From: Actinomycetota bacterium
GTDB taxonomy: Bacteria > Actinomycetota > Acidimicrobiia > Acidimicrobiales > Iamiaceae
Assembly: GCA_019639075.1 (NCBI GenBank)
Contig: JAHBSO010000001.1
Coordinates: 186,001 to 250,000 of the forward strand
DNA: 64,000 bases
Direction: 5' to 3'
Part shown: positions 1 to 8,530 of the stretch, one piece after another
Layout of the letters: every line of letters begins with the position of its first letter
Position numbering within the stretch: position 1 is the first letter of the stretch
The notes under the pieces: generated by a model
What the model saw: only the letters and a program-made list of their open reading frames with translations
Databases searched by the model: none
What the model was told of the DNA's origin: nothing
Made by a program: the position numbers and the translations under genes

Positions 1-2
1 GC

Positions 3-239
3 CTCGACATCTTCGGCGCGTCCGCGATGCTCGTCGACACCGCGCCGCCCAGCGGCAACTGGCCGGCCCAGGCCCGGGCCAAGGGTCGCGACACCTACCA
101 CCCGAGCCAGATGATGTCGGCGTTCTTCTTCTCCCGGTCCGAGACGATCTGGGGCGGCACCGCCGAGATCCAGCGCAACATCGTCGGCGAGAAGTTCCTC
201 GGCCTGCCCCGCGAGCCGAAGGCCCCCAACGCCGGCTGA
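3..239 (+). CDS. acyl-CoA dehydrogenase, C-terminal fragment (5' end outside window)
   Basis: This is the last 78 codons of a gene that begins before the window. The end of the protein has the acyl-CoA dehydrogenase C-terminal signature GGTAEIQRNIVGEKFLGLPR, the helix that contributes to FAD binding and the subunit interface in this flavoprotein family. These enzymes catalyse alpha,beta-dehydrogenation of acyl-CoA thioesters. Substrate range cannot be read from this fragment. The stop is followed directly by a palindrome (247-265) that separates it from the next gene. The family call is firm and the subfamily unknown. Confidence 0.85.
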   Translation, partial: LDIFGASAMLVDTAPPSGNWPAQARAKGRDTYHPSQMMSAFFFSRSETIWGGTAEIQRNIVGEKFLGLPREPKAPNAG

Positions 240-246
240 CGTCACC

Positions 247-265
247 GTTGGGGTCGGACCCCAAC
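247..265. terminator. palindrome GTTGGGGTC-g-GACCCCAAC
   Basis: Two perfect 9-nt arms flank a single central G, eight bases after the upstream stop codon. With no T-tract it is not a classical intrinsic terminator, but its position between two co-directional genes fits transcript-end processing. It is the core of a 27-nt element (244-270) that recurs at 32581-32607 and, inverted, at 32640-32666. Confidence 0.5.
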
Positions 266-303
266 CGTGCTGCCCATGGTCGTGGCGTCGGCCCCGGCAC
301 CGA

Positions 304-309
304 TAGCGT
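304..309 (+). promoter_or_regulatory. -10 box TAGCGT for the LCP gene
   Basis: TAGCGT matches the actinobacterial TANNNT -10 consensus and lies 9 nt before the ATG at 319, with no Shine-Dalgarno sequence between. This spacing fits a leaderless or near-leaderless transcript. Confidence 0.45.
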
Positions 310-318
310 CGTTCCGTC

Positions 319-1746
319 ATGGCTGACGAGCTGCGGATCGACCTCCCCCGGCACCACCGCACCCGCGGCCAACGGGTGCTGCTGGCGCTCGGTTCGGTCG
401 CGGTCTTCGCGCTGCTCGCCGGTGCCGGGGCGGTCGCGTGGACGGCCGTCAAGCTCAACGCCATCCACCGCGAGGACGTGCTCCTCGACCGGGCCAACGG
501 GGCGCCGGCGAACTACCTGATCGTCGGGTCGGACTCCCGGGCCCGCGGCAACCCGAACGACGTCGACGGCGGACCGGTGGAGCAGCGCTCGGCGTTGGCC
601 GACACGATGATGATCGTCCGCATCGACCCCGACGCGGAGACGGTGCAGCTCCTGTCGTTGCCGCGCGATCTGTGGGTGACGCTGCCGAACGGGCAGGAGG
701 GCCGGCTCAACGCGGCCTACGCGCACGGCCCCCAGGACCTGATCGACACGATCCGCGACCAGCTCGGCATCCCCATCCACCACTACGTCGAGGTGGACTT
801 CCGCGGCTTCCAGGACGTCGTCGACGCGATCGGCGGCGTCCCCATGTGGTTCGACACCCCGATGAAGGACTACCAGAGCGGGCTCTCGGTCCCCGAGGCC
901 GGGTGCATCACCCTCGACGGCGCCCAGGCGCTCGCGTTCGCCCGGGCCCGCCACCTCCGCTACTACGAGGACGGCCGCTACCAGTACGACGGCACCGGCG
1001 ACCTCGGCCGCATCTCCCGCCAGCAGGTGTTCATCGCCCGGGTGCTCGACCGGGCCACCGACCAGGGCTACACGAACCCGCTCACGATGCGGAAGCTCAT
1101 CGAGGCCGGCGTCGAGCACGTCACGCTCGACTCGGGGCTGTCGGTCGGCACGCTCATCGGGGTGGGGGAGCGCTTCGCCGACTTCAGCTCCGACGGGCTC
1201 GAGTCCTTCACGGTGCCGGCATCGCCCCGGGTCACCTCCGGCGGGGCGGCCGTGCTCGAGATCCGGTGGAAGCGGGCGTTGCCGATCCTCGAGCGGTTCG
1301 GCGGCTCGGGCACGCGGTCGAGCACCACGTCCACGTCGGTCGCGACCACCGAGCCCTTCGACGTCACCGTGCTCAACAGCTCGGGCGTGGCCGGCCGGGC
1401 CGAGGAGGTCGCCCACGAGCTGGTGGCCGACGGACTGCGGGTTCCCTACGTCGGCAACGGGTGGGAGCTGGGTCACGAACAGGAGCCGGTCACGGTCGTC
1501 CGCTACGCGGTCGGCTACGAGGACGAGGCCCGCGCCGTCGCCGCGAAGCTGAAGGTCCGCGATGTCGAGGAGGCCGCCGACCTCGGCCTCAGCTCGGTGG
1601 TGGTGTTCCTCGGCGTCGACGATCCGACGGTGACGACGACCACCGCGGCACCGACCACCACGACGCCGGCCACGACCTCGACCACCGCTCCGAAGCCGAT
1701 CGGTGTGCTGCCGGGCGAACCGCCCGCCGGCGAGTCGTGCGGTTGA
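319..1746 (+). CDS. LytR-CpsA-Psr (LCP) family protein with LytR_C domain
   Basis: LCP proteins move undecaprenyl-linked glycopolymers onto peptidoglycan on the outer face of the membrane. The 475-aa protein has one N-terminal membrane helix (about 20-43), then the LCP domain (about 62-260) with NYLIVGSDSR near 65-74, DTMMIVR near 95-101, SLPRD near 113-117 and the FARARH motif near 207-212. These supply the Asp and Arg residues that bind pyrophosphate and metal. A LytR_C domain follows (about 363-450), then a Thr/Pro-rich tail. The ATG at 319 is chosen because the membrane helix follows correctly and a TANNNT box lies 9 nt upstream. It converges on the tRNA gene at 1750. The polymer moved (arabinogalactan-like, teichoic or other) cannot be told. 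Confidence 0.9.
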   Translation: MADELRIDLPRHHRTRGQRVLLALGSVAVFALLAGAGAVAWTAVKLNAIHREDVLLDRANGAPANYLIVGSDSRARGNPNDVDGGPVEQRSALADTMMIVRIDPDAETVQLLSLPRDLWVTLPNGQEGRLNAAYAHGPQDLIDTIRDQLGIPIHHYVEVDFRGFQDVVDAIGGVPMWFDTPMKDYQSGLSVPEAGCITLDGAQALAFARARHLRYYEDGRYQYDGTGDLGRISRQQVFIARVLDRATDQGYTNPLTMRKLIEAGVEHVTLDSGLSVGTLIGVGERFADFSSDGLESFTVPASPRVTSGGAAVLEIRWKRALPILERFGGSGTRSSTTSTSVATTEPFDVTVLNSSGVAGRAEEVAHELVADGLRVPYVGNGWELGHEQEPVTVVRYAVGYEDEARAVAAKLKVRDVEEAADLGLSSVVVFLGVDDPTVTTTTAAPTTTTPATTSTTAPKPIGVLPGEPPAGESCG

Positions 1747-1749
1747 CTG

Positions 1750-1824
1750 TGGCGCCCTCGGCAGGATTCGAACCTGCGCACACGCCTCCGGAGGGCGATG
1801 CTCTATCCCCTGAGCTACGAGGGC
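1750..1824 (-). tRNA. tRNA-Arg (anticodon CCG)
   Basis: Read on the minus strand, a full cloverleaf can be folded: acceptor GCCCTCG pairing with CGAGGGC, D-arm TAGCTCAGGGGATAGAGC, anticodon loop CTCCGGA with anticodon CCG, T-arm with GGTTCGAATCC, discriminator G and an encoded CCA end. It is 75 nt including CCA. It decodes CGG, a common codon in DNA this GC-rich. It lies divergently 123 bp from argS, whose product should charge it. Confidence 0.95.
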
Positions 1825-1947
1825 GGGGCCGCTCACACTAGAGCGTCGGCGGGGGTCGCCCAACTCCCCGTTTCGGGCTCGGAGCCCGGTGGGTGCCGCC
1901 GGTAGCATCGCCGAACCCTCGCCCCCGATCCGAAGGACCTCCACGCC

Positions 1948-3552
1948 GTGATCCGCGACGACCTCGCCGCCGCCGTCCTCGACGCCCTGCGGGCGCTCGG
2001 GGTCGACCCGCTGCCCGCCACGGTGGCGATGGAGCGACCGGCGCGGCGCGAGCACGGCGACTGGTCGTCCAACGTCGCGCTGGCCACGGCGAAGAAGGCG
2101 GGCCGCAACCCGCGGGAGCTGGCCGCCGAGCTGGCCGACCACCTGAACGCGCACCCGCCGGCCCACGTCACCGCGGTCGAGCTGGCCGGACCCGGCTTCC
2201 TGAACTTCCGGCTCGCGCCCACGTGGCTGCACGACGTGCTCACGACCGTCGTCGACGAGGGTGTCGACGGCTACGCCCGGTCCGACCTGGGGGAGGGCCG
2301 CACCGTCAACGTCGAGTTCGTGTCGGCCAACCCGACCGGCCCGGTCCACGCCGGCCACGCCCGCGGCGCGGCCTACGGCGACGCGCTCGCCCGGCTCCTC
2401 GACCGGTGCGGCTACGGCGTCACCCGGGAGTTCTACGTGAACGACCGCGGGGTCCAGATGCAGAAGTACGGCGCGTCCCTCGCGGCCCGCAAGGCCGGCG
2501 AGGAGCCGCCCGAGGACGGCTACCTCGGCGAGTACGTCGTCGCGTGGGCCGCCGAGATGCCCGATGGCGTCGACCCCGTTGCCTGGGGCGAGGACCGCGC
2601 GCTCCAGGACCAGCGTGAGACCCTCGAGGCCTTCGGGGTCGACTTCGACGTGTGGACGAGGGAGCTGTCGCTCGTCGACTCGGGCGCGATCGAGGCGACG
2701 CTCGCCGAGCTGCGCGCCCTCGGGAAGGTCTACGAGGCCGACGGTGCCACGTGGCTCCGGTCGACCGAGTACGGCGACGACAAGGACCGGGTGCTCATCA
2801 AGAGCGACGGCGAGCTCACCTACCTGATGCCCGACATCGCCTACCACCGCGACAAGTTCTCCCGGGCGGAGCGGCTGATCAACGTCTGGGGCGCCGACCA
2901 CCACGGCTACGTGGCCCGCATGAAGGCGGCGATGCAAGCGCTCGGCCACGACCCCGACGAGCTCGAGGTGTCGATCGTGCAGATGGTCGACCTCCTCAAG
3001 GACGGGGCGCCGGTCAAGATCTCGAAGCGGTCGGGCGAGCTGGTGGAGCTGCGCGACGTGGTCGACGAGGTCGGCGCCGACGCGGCCCGTCTCACCTACC
3101 TCCTCCAGTCGATCGACTCCCGCCAGACGGTCGATCTCGCCGTGGTCGCGAGCCAGGGCATGGAGAACCCGGTGTTCTACGTGCAGATGGCCCACGCCCG
3201 GATCCACGGCATCGCCCGGCGGGCCGCCGAGGCGGGCGTCGTGCGGGCCGGTCTCGACGAGGTCGACCTGGGCCTGCTCGTGGCCGAGCGCGAGCTCGAC
3301 GTGCTCCGGTCGCTCTCGGAGCTGCCCGAGGTCGTCCGGGTGGCCTGCGAGGACCGGGCCCCGCACCGGGTCACCTCGTGGGTCCGGGAGCTGGCCGGCG
3401 CGTTCCACGGCTTCTACCACGACTGCTACGTGATCGGTGACGACGTGCCCGCCGAGCTGACGCAGGCCCGCCTCTGGCTGGTCGAGTCGGCCCGCGTCGG
3501 CCTGTCGATCGGTCTCGACCTGCTCGGGGTCAGCGCGCCGGAGTCGATGTGA
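1948..3552 (+). CDS. argS: arginyl-tRNA synthetase
   Basis: Class I aminoacyl-tRNA synthetase that attaches arginine to tRNA-Arg in the cytoplasm. The 534-aa product has an N-terminal Add1-like domain (about 1-90), the HIGH variant HAGH at 134-137, the KMSKS variant KISKR at 357-361, and a C-terminal DALR anticodon-binding domain (about 415-534). The GTG at 1948 is used; GAAGGACC about 10 nt upstream is a fair ribosome binding site and TAGCAT (1903-1908) a possible -10. The stop overlaps the lysA start by 4 nt, so the two are translationally coupled, as in the mycobacterial argS-lysA pair. It is slightly shorter than usual (550-590 aa). Confidence 0.97.
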   Translation: MIRDDLAAAVLDALRALGVDPLPATVAMERPARREHGDWSSNVALATAKKAGRNPRELAAELADHLNAHPPAHVTAVELAGPGFLNFRLAPTWLHDVLTTVVDEGVDGYARSDLGEGRTVNVEFVSANPTGPVHAGHARGAAYGDALARLLDRCGYGVTREFYVNDRGVQMQKYGASLAARKAGEEPPEDGYLGEYVVAWAAEMPDGVDPVAWGEDRALQDQRETLEAFGVDFDVWTRELSLVDSGAIEATLAELRALGKVYEADGATWLRSTEYGDDKDRVLIKSDGELTYLMPDIAYHRDKFSRAERLINVWGADHHGYVARMKAAMQALGHDPDELEVSIVQMVDLLKDGAPVKISKRSGELVELRDVVDEVGADAARLTYLLQSIDSRQTVDLAVVASQGMENPVFYVQMAHARIHGIARRAAEAGVVRAGLDEVDLGLLVAERELDVLRSLSELPEVVRVACEDRAPHRVTSWVRELAGAFHGFYHDCYVIGDDVPAELTQARLWLVESARVGLSIGLDLLGVSAPESM

Positions 3553-4820
3553 GCGTCCTGCCCCGTCACCTCCTGCCCGACTCGGCCGAGGTGGCGCCCG
3601 ACGGGTCGTTGCGGATCGGCGGCTGCGACGTCGCCGCGCTGGCCGAGGAGTACGGCACGCCGCTGTTCGTCTACGACGAGGACCAGCTCCGCGACCGATG
3701 CCGGGAAGCCGTCGCGGCGTTCGGCGACGGCGTGGCCTACGCGACCAAGGCGTTCCTGTGCCGGGCGATGGCCCGGCTCGCCCACGAGGAGGGGATGCAC
3801 CTCGACGTGGCCAGCGGCGGTGAGCTGGCCATCGCGCTCGCCGCCGGCGTTCCGGCCGATCGGCTCGTGCTGCACGGCAACAACAAGAGCGACGACGAGC
3901 TGCTCCGGGCGCGCGAGGTCGGCGTCGGTCGCATCGTCGTCGACAGCTTCGACGAGCTCGACCGCCTCGATCGGCTCCACGCCGCCGACGGTCGGGTCCC
4001 GAAGGTGCTGCTGCGGATCACACCGGGGGTCGAGGCCCACACCCACGAGTTCGTGATGACCGGTCAGGACGACTCGAAGTTCGGGTTCGGGCTGAAGGTC
4101 GGCGACGCGGCGCGGGCCGTCGAGCGCTGCCGGGCCTCGGCGTCGGTCGAGCTGGTCGGGCTCCACGCCCACATCGGCTCGCAGGTGTTCGTCGCCGGCT
4201 TCTACGAGCAGGCCATCGAGGCCCTGGCCCCGTTCGTCGCCGAGTCGGGGCTCGCCGAGCTGTCCATCGGGGGCGGCATCGGGGTGGCGTACGTGGAGGG
4301 GGAGGAGGCCCCGTCGATCACGGAGTGGGGCGCGGTCGTGCGCGACGCCTGCGCGGCGGCCGGGATCACCGCCCGCGTGTCGGCCGAGCCCGGTCGGGCG
4401 ATCGCCGCGGCCGCCGCGATCACCGTCTACCGCGTGGGCACCGTCAAGGAGGTGCCGGGCATCCGCACCTTCGTGGCCTGCGACGGCGGCTTCATCGACA
4501 ACCCCCGCCCCGCCCTCTACGGCTCGGGCTACGAGACCTTCCTCCCGCGCTCCGTCGACGCCGACCGCACCGAGACCGTGCGGTTGGTGGGCAAGCACTG
4601 CGAGTCCGGTGACGTGCTCGTGGCCGAGGCCCGGGTGCCGCCGGGCCTGCGGGTCGGCGATCTGATCGCCACGCCGGTCACCGGCGCCTACGGCCGGACC
4701 ATGGGCTCGAACTACAACTCGCTCGGTCGCCCGGCGGTCGTGTTCGCGTCGGGGGGCGACGCCCGCTTGGTGATCCGCCGCGAGACCGACGAGGACCTGT
4801 TGGCGACCGACGTCGGCTGA
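3549..4820 (+). CDS. lysA: diaminopimelate decarboxylase
   Basis: PLP enzyme of fold type III that decarboxylates meso-diaminopimelate to L-lysine, the last step of lysine synthesis. The PLP lysine is K67 in YATKAFLC. HAHIGSQ, a glycine-rich phosphate-binding loop (SIGGGIGV), HCESGD and GAYGRTMGSNYN (substrate and PLP contacts at the dimer interface) all appear in family order. At 423 aa it is of normal length. The GTG start sits in GTGA shared with the argS stop. A 101-bp gap follows before the next gene, so the argS-lysA unit probably ends here. Confidence 0.97.
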   Translation: MSVLPRHLLPDSAEVAPDGSLRIGGCDVAALAEEYGTPLFVYDEDQLRDRCREAVAAFGDGVAYATKAFLCRAMARLAHEEGMHLDVASGGELAIALAAGVPADRLVLHGNNKSDDELLRAREVGVGRIVVDSFDELDRLDRLHAADGRVPKVLLRITPGVEAHTHEFVMTGQDDSKFGFGLKVGDAARAVERCRASASVELVGLHAHIGSQVFVAGFYEQAIEALAPFVAESGLAELSIGGGIGVAYVEGEEAPSITEWGAVVRDACAAAGITARVSAEPGRAIAAAAAITVYRVGTVKEVPGIRTFVACDGGFIDNPRPALYGSGYETFLPRSVDADRTETVRLVGKHCESGDVLVAEARVPPGLRVGDLIATPVTGAYGRTMGSNYNSLGRPAVVFASGGDARLVIRRETDEDLLATDVG

Positions 4821-4921
4821 GTTCTTCGACGGTCCCGGACCAGGTCACGGCGGTGCATTACGGTGTCGGGCCATCTGGCTGGGGCGTGGGCCCCGGTATC
4901 TGACCCCTGGGGGGCCGTCAC

Positions 4922-5482
4922 ATGTTGCACCGATCCGTCCACCGAGCTCGGCGCGCGCCGGCCGTGATCTTCGTGGCCGCACTCGTCCTGGCGGGTGCCG
5001 CCCTCGTGGGGGGCACGGCCGGCGCCGCGCCCGCCGGGGTGCAGCCGACCAACGCGCTCGACATCTCGAACGAGGCCTGTGAGATGACGATCGTGGCCAC
5101 GGTCGTCTCCGAGGGCGACTACGTCGTGGAGATCTGGGACGACGGCTCGGTCATCGCCTCGCTCCCGTTCACCGCCGACGCACCGGGCGACTACACCGTG
5201 TACTACACGGTCGTCGCCCAGCCCGGTGAGGAGGCCGCCGGCCTCGGCGTCATCCTCACCGACACCGAGTCCCGGCTCGTCACCGTCGATCCGTACCTGG
5301 TCGACGCCTGCGAGGCGGTGACCACCACGACGACCGCCGTCGAGGGCTCCACGACCACCGCGGCCGAGGCGACCACGACGACCGCCGCCACCGAGGACAC
5401 CATGGAGACCAACACCCCGGCCGCCACCCCGACGGCCCAGGGCGCCGCGGGCATCGCCGCCGAGGCCTCCTACACCGGCTGA
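4922..5482 (+). CDS. secreted protein of unknown function, Thr-rich C-terminus
   Basis: Not recognised. The 186-aa product begins with a Sec-type signal: RSVHRARRAP, then a hydrophobic stretch (about 14-34) ending in small residues (GTAGAAPAG). A roughly 90-residue mature domain with two cysteines follows, then a Thr/Ala low-complexity linker (about 130-170) and the end AEASYTG. It looks like a small beta-rich cell-surface or secreted domain on a flexible tail. The end resembles the start of an LPXTG-type sorting motif, but no hydrophobic tail follows, so anchoring is not supported. It lies between lysA and hom, where the mycobacterial cluster has no gene. A GC hairpin (5517-5551) follows. 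Confidence 0.7.
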   Translation: MLHRSVHRARRAPAVIFVAALVLAGAALVGGTAGAAPAGVQPTNALDISNEACEMTIVATVVSEGDYVVEIWDDGSVIASLPFTADAPGDYTVYYTVVAQPGEEAAGLGVILTDTESRLVTVDPYLVDACEAVTTTTTAVEGSTTTAAEATTTTAATEDTMETNTPAATPTAQGAAGIAAEASYTG

Positions 5483-5516
5483 CGCCGGTTCCGTCCTGAC
5501 GGACCGACCTGCACGT

Positions 5517-5551
5517 CGAACGGTCCCCGGCTCCGTGCCGGGGACCGTTCG
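5517..5551. terminator. 14-bp perfect hairpin after the secreted-protein gene
   Basis: CGAACGGTCCCCGG (5517-5530) and its exact reverse complement (5538-5551) enclose a 7-nt loop. There is no T-run, as is common for actinobacterial terminators. Confidence 0.65.
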
Positions 5552-5604
5552 CGTCCGGGCTCACCGCGGCGGGAACGGCGTTCGAGCCACCCGGGGGCGG
5601 CCGG

Positions 5605-5610
5605 TAGCCT
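5605..5610 (+). promoter_or_regulatory. -10 box TAGCCT for hom-thrC
   Basis: TAGCCT ends 7 nt before the GTG at 5618. TTCGAG (5581-5586), 18 nt upstream, may act as a weak -35. With no Shine-Dalgarno sequence, a leaderless transcript is likely. Confidence 0.45.
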
Positions 5611-5617
5611 GCCCGGC

Positions 5618-6925
5618 GTGACGGAATCCGTGGTGAAGGTGGGGGTGCTGGGCTGCGGGAACGTCGGCGCCGCGCTCGTGCAGCTGGTCGAGGAGCGGGG
5701 CGACGAGATCGCCGCCCGCACCGGGGTGCGGTTGGAGGTGGTGCGGGTCGCGGTGCGGAGCCTCTCGCGGACCCGGCCGATCGAGCTGCCCGAAGGCGTC
5801 CTCACCCGCGACGCGGCCGCAGTGGTCGCGGATCCCGACGTCGACGTCGTCGTCGAGGTCATCGGTGGCATCGAGCCGGCCCGCGAGCTGATCCTCGACG
5901 CGATCGCCGCCGGCAAGCCGGTGGTCACCGCGAACAAGGAGCTGCTCGCCAACCACGGCGCCGAGTTGTTCGCGGCGGCGTCGACGGCCGGTGTCGACCT
6001 GTTGTTCGAGGCGGCGGTGGCCGGTGGCATCCCGATCATCCGGCCGCTCCGGGAATCGCTGGTGGGCGAGGACGTGCGGCGGATCACGGGCATCGTCAAC
6101 GGCACGACCAACTTCATCCTCACCCGGATGTCGGAGGAGGGCGTGGCCTACTCGGCGGCGCTGGCCGAGGCCCAGGAGCTCGGCTACGCCGAACGCGATC
6201 CCACCGCGGACGTCGAGGGCTACGACGCCGGCGCCAAGGCGGCGATCCTGGCCTCGATCGCCTTCGGAGCCAAGGTGGTCGCCGGTGACGTGTACCACGA
6301 GGGCATCGCCAACGTCACCACGACCGACATCGACTTCGCGGCCCGCCTCGGGTTCGTCATCAAGCTGCTCGCCGTCGCCGAGCTGGTGCCGGTCGACGGC
6401 GGTCCCGACGAGATCGCGGTGCGCGTGCACCCGGCGATGGTGCCGCTCGCCCATCCGCTCGCCGGCGTGCGCGACTCGTTCAACGCCGTGTTCGTCGAGG
6501 GTGCGGCCGTGGGGGACCTGATGTTCTACGGCCGGGGCGCCGGTGGCGGTCCCACCGGCTCGGCCGTGCTGGGCGACCTGGTCGACGCCGCGGTCAACCT
6601 CACCAAGCACACCCACGCCGAGCTCAGCGTGGCCGCCCGGCGTCCCATCCGGGCGATCGACGAGCTGCGGTCCAGCTACTACGTGAACCTGGACGTGGTC
6701 GACCAGCCCGGCGTGCTCCGGGCCGTGGCCGAGGCGTTCGAGCGCCACGGCGTGTCGATCCGGTCGCTGGAGCAGGAGGGCATCGGCGAGAACGCCCGCC
6801 TCATCTTCATCACCCACCAGGCCCGCGAGGCCGACGTCCAGGCCACCCTCGCCGACCTCGGGAACCTCGACGTCATCCACGCGATCACGTCGGTCCTCCG
6901 CGTCGTCGGCGAGGACGAGGGCTGA
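5618..6925 (+). CDS. hom: homoserine dehydrogenase
   Basis: Reduces aspartate semialdehyde to homoserine with NAD(P)H, the branch point toward threonine and methionine. The 435-aa protein has the nucleotide-binding loop GCGNVG (12-17), the catalytic domain with VTANKELL, NGTTNFIL and GGGPTGSAVLGDLVD, and a C-terminal ACT domain (about 355-435, YYVNLDVVDQPGVL onward) expected to bind threonine for feedback inhibition. The GTG at 5618 is in frame with a TANNNT box 7 nt upstream. It is followed after 3 nt by thrC. Confidence 0.96.
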   Translation: MTESVVKVGVLGCGNVGAALVQLVEERGDEIAARTGVRLEVVRVAVRSLSRTRPIELPEGVLTRDAAAVVADPDVDVVVEVIGGIEPARELILDAIAAGKPVVTANKELLANHGAELFAAASTAGVDLLFEAAVAGGIPIIRPLRESLVGEDVRRITGIVNGTTNFILTRMSEEGVAYSAALAEAQELGYAERDPTADVEGYDAGAKAAILASIAFGAKVVAGDVYHEGIANVTTTDIDFAARLGFVIKLLAVAELVPVDGGPDEIAVRVHPAMVPLAHPLAGVRDSFNAVFVEGAAVGDLMFYGRGAGGGPTGSAVLGDLVDAAVNLTKHTHAELSVAARRPIRAIDELRSSYYVNLDVVDQPGVLRAVAEAFERHGVSIRSLEQEGIGENARLIFITHQAREADVQATLADLGNLDVIHAITSVLRVVGEDEG

Positions 6926-6928
6926 CCG

Positions 6929-8308
6929 GTGCGCTACGTCTCCACCCGCGGCGACGCGCCCGTCCTCGAGTTCGGCGACGTGCTCCTGCGGGGCCTGGCC
7001 GCCGACGGCGGGCTCTACGTCCCCGACGACTACCCCCACCTCCCCGAGTTGGCCCCCGACGCGTCGTACGCGCACGTCGCCACCGCGCTCCTCGCGCCGT
7101 ACACGGCCCCGAGCCTGCTCCGGGACGAGCTGGCGCCGATGGTCGAGGAGGCCTACGCGACGTTCCGCCACCCGGACGTGTGCCCGGTCACGCCGCTCGA
7201 CGACGACCTCCACCTGCTCGAGCTGTTCTGGGGGCCGACGATCGCGTTCAAGGACGTCGCGCTCCAGCTCGTCGGTCGCCTGTTCGACCACGAGCTGACC
7301 CGCCGGGAGGAGCGGGCGACCATCGTGGTCGCCACCTCGGGCGACACCGGCTCGGCGGCGATCGAGGCGTGCCGCGGTCGCCACCACCTCCAGATCGTGG
7401 TCCTGCACCCGGCCGGCCGGGTGAGCGACGTGCAACGCCGCCAGATGACGACCGTCGACGAGCCCAACGTCCACAACGTGGCCGTCGAGGGCACCTTCGA
7501 CGACTGCCAGGACGCGGTGAAGGCGATGTTCGCCGATCCGACGTTCCGCACCGAGATCGGGCTCTCGGCCATGAACTCGATCAACTGGGCCCGGGTGATG
7601 GCCCAGACCGTGTACTACACGACCGCGGCCCGCACGGTCGGCCGTGGCGAGCCGGTCGGGTTCTCGGTGCCGACGGGCAACTTCGGCAACGTGCTGGCCG
7701 GCTGGGTCGCCCGCCGCACCGGCACGCCGATCAGCCAGCTCGTGGTCGCGTCGAATCGCAACGACATCCTCACCCGCTGGCTGGCCGACGGGGTCATGGA
7801 GCGTCACGGGGTCGTGCCGACCCACAGCCCCAGCATGGACATCGAGATCAGCTCGAACGCCGAGCGCCTCATCTACGAGCTCTACGAGCGCAACCCGGCG
7901 CTGGTGGTCGATCGCCTGCAGGAGTTCGCGGCGACCGGGCGGGTGGAGCTGGGTGACGCCCGGCGCTCCGTGGTCGGCGAGGTGTTCGACGGCGCGTCGG
8001 TCGACGACGAGGGCACCCTCGCCGAGATCCGGCGCACCTACGAGGCGACCGGGGTGATCCTCGACCCGCACACCGCGGTCGGGGTGTCGGCCGCCCGCGC
8101 CCGGCGCCGCGATCGCGACGTCCCCATGGTGTGCCTGGCCACGGCCCACCCGGCCAAGTTCCCCGATGCGGTCGAGGCGGCGATCGGCATCCGTCCCGAA
8201 CTGCCGGCGCATCTGGCCGACCTGTTCGACCTGCCCGAGCGGTTCGAGACGCTCCCGAACGACCTGGACCGGCTGAAGGCCCACGTCCGCTCGGTGACCT
8301 CGCGCTGA
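6929..8308 (+). CDS. thrC: threonine synthase
   Basis: PLP enzyme converting O-phosphohomoserine to threonine. The 459-aa length, the N-terminus YVSTRGDAPVLEFGDVLLRG and the motif AFKDVALQLVGRLF (PLP lysine K108) place it in the longer E. coli/yeast-type family rather than the shorter about 360-aa mycobacterial type. TSGDTGSAAIE and PTGNFGNVLAG bind substrate and PLP phosphate. It is co-transcribed with hom (3-nt gap). Its substrate is made by homoserine kinase, whose gene thrB, normally next in the mycobacterial order, is absent here. Confidence 0.95.
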   Translation: MRYVSTRGDAPVLEFGDVLLRGLAADGGLYVPDDYPHLPELAPDASYAHVATALLAPYTAPSLLRDELAPMVEEAYATFRHPDVCPVTPLDDDLHLLELFWGPTIAFKDVALQLVGRLFDHELTRREERATIVVATSGDTGSAAIEACRGRHHLQIVVLHPAGRVSDVQRRQMTTVDEPNVHNVAVEGTFDDCQDAVKAMFADPTFRTEIGLSAMNSINWARVMAQTVYYTTAARTVGRGEPVGFSVPTGNFGNVLAGWVARRTGTPISQLVVASNRNDILTRWLADGVMERHGVVPTHSPSMDIEISSNAERLIYELYERNPALVVDRLQEFAATGRVELGDARRSVVGEVFDGASVDDEGTLAEIRRTYEATGVILDPHTAVGVSAARARRRDRDVPMVCLATAHPAKFPDAVEAAIGIRPELPAHLADLFDLPERFETLPNDLDRLKAHVRSVTSR

Positions 8309-8313
8309 CGGGT

Positions 8314-8334
8314 CCGGGCGAGCGGTTCGCCCGG
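8314..8334. terminator. short GC hairpin after thrC
   Basis: CCGGGCGA (8314-8321) pairs with TCGCCCGG (8327-8334) around a 5-nt loop, 6 nt after the thrC stop. It fits the end of the hom-thrC transcript. Confidence 0.5.
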
Positions 8335-8530
8335 TCGGGAGGGCGATCGCTACGCTCGGAACCGCTCGGTGCAGGTGCTGCCCGAGCGCCCCACGTCCCG
8401 CCGGATCCGTGATCGGACCTCGACGGGACCGGCCCGGGGTCGGGACGGATCGGCGAGCGCCGGATCCGGACGACCCGGTCCACAGCGAGATCCCAACCAC
8501 TTTCCGCCGAGAACCCCGCGAGGTGTCCGC
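8335..8530 (+). promoter_or_regulatory. putative promoter and about 170-nt leader of rho
   Basis: This gene-free stretch between thrC and rho has one -10-like hexamer, TACGCT (8351-8356), which would give a 5' leader of about 165 nt. Long leaders on rho are known in E. coli, where Rho attenuates its own transcript. I see no short leader reading frame with a good start and no recognisable riboswitch. An autoregulatory role is inference. Confidence 0.35.

Noticed and set aside
1825..1947. Possible T-box or other tRNA-sensing leader in front of argS.
   Set aside because: The 123-nt gap has no T-box sequence, no specifier loop, and a normal promoter and ribosome site explain it.
5462..5482. AEASYTG at the end of the secreted protein as a sortase (LPXTG-like) signal.
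   Set aside because: The stop follows directly. There is no hydrophobic stretch or basic tail, and no frameshift that would restore one within the next 100 bases.
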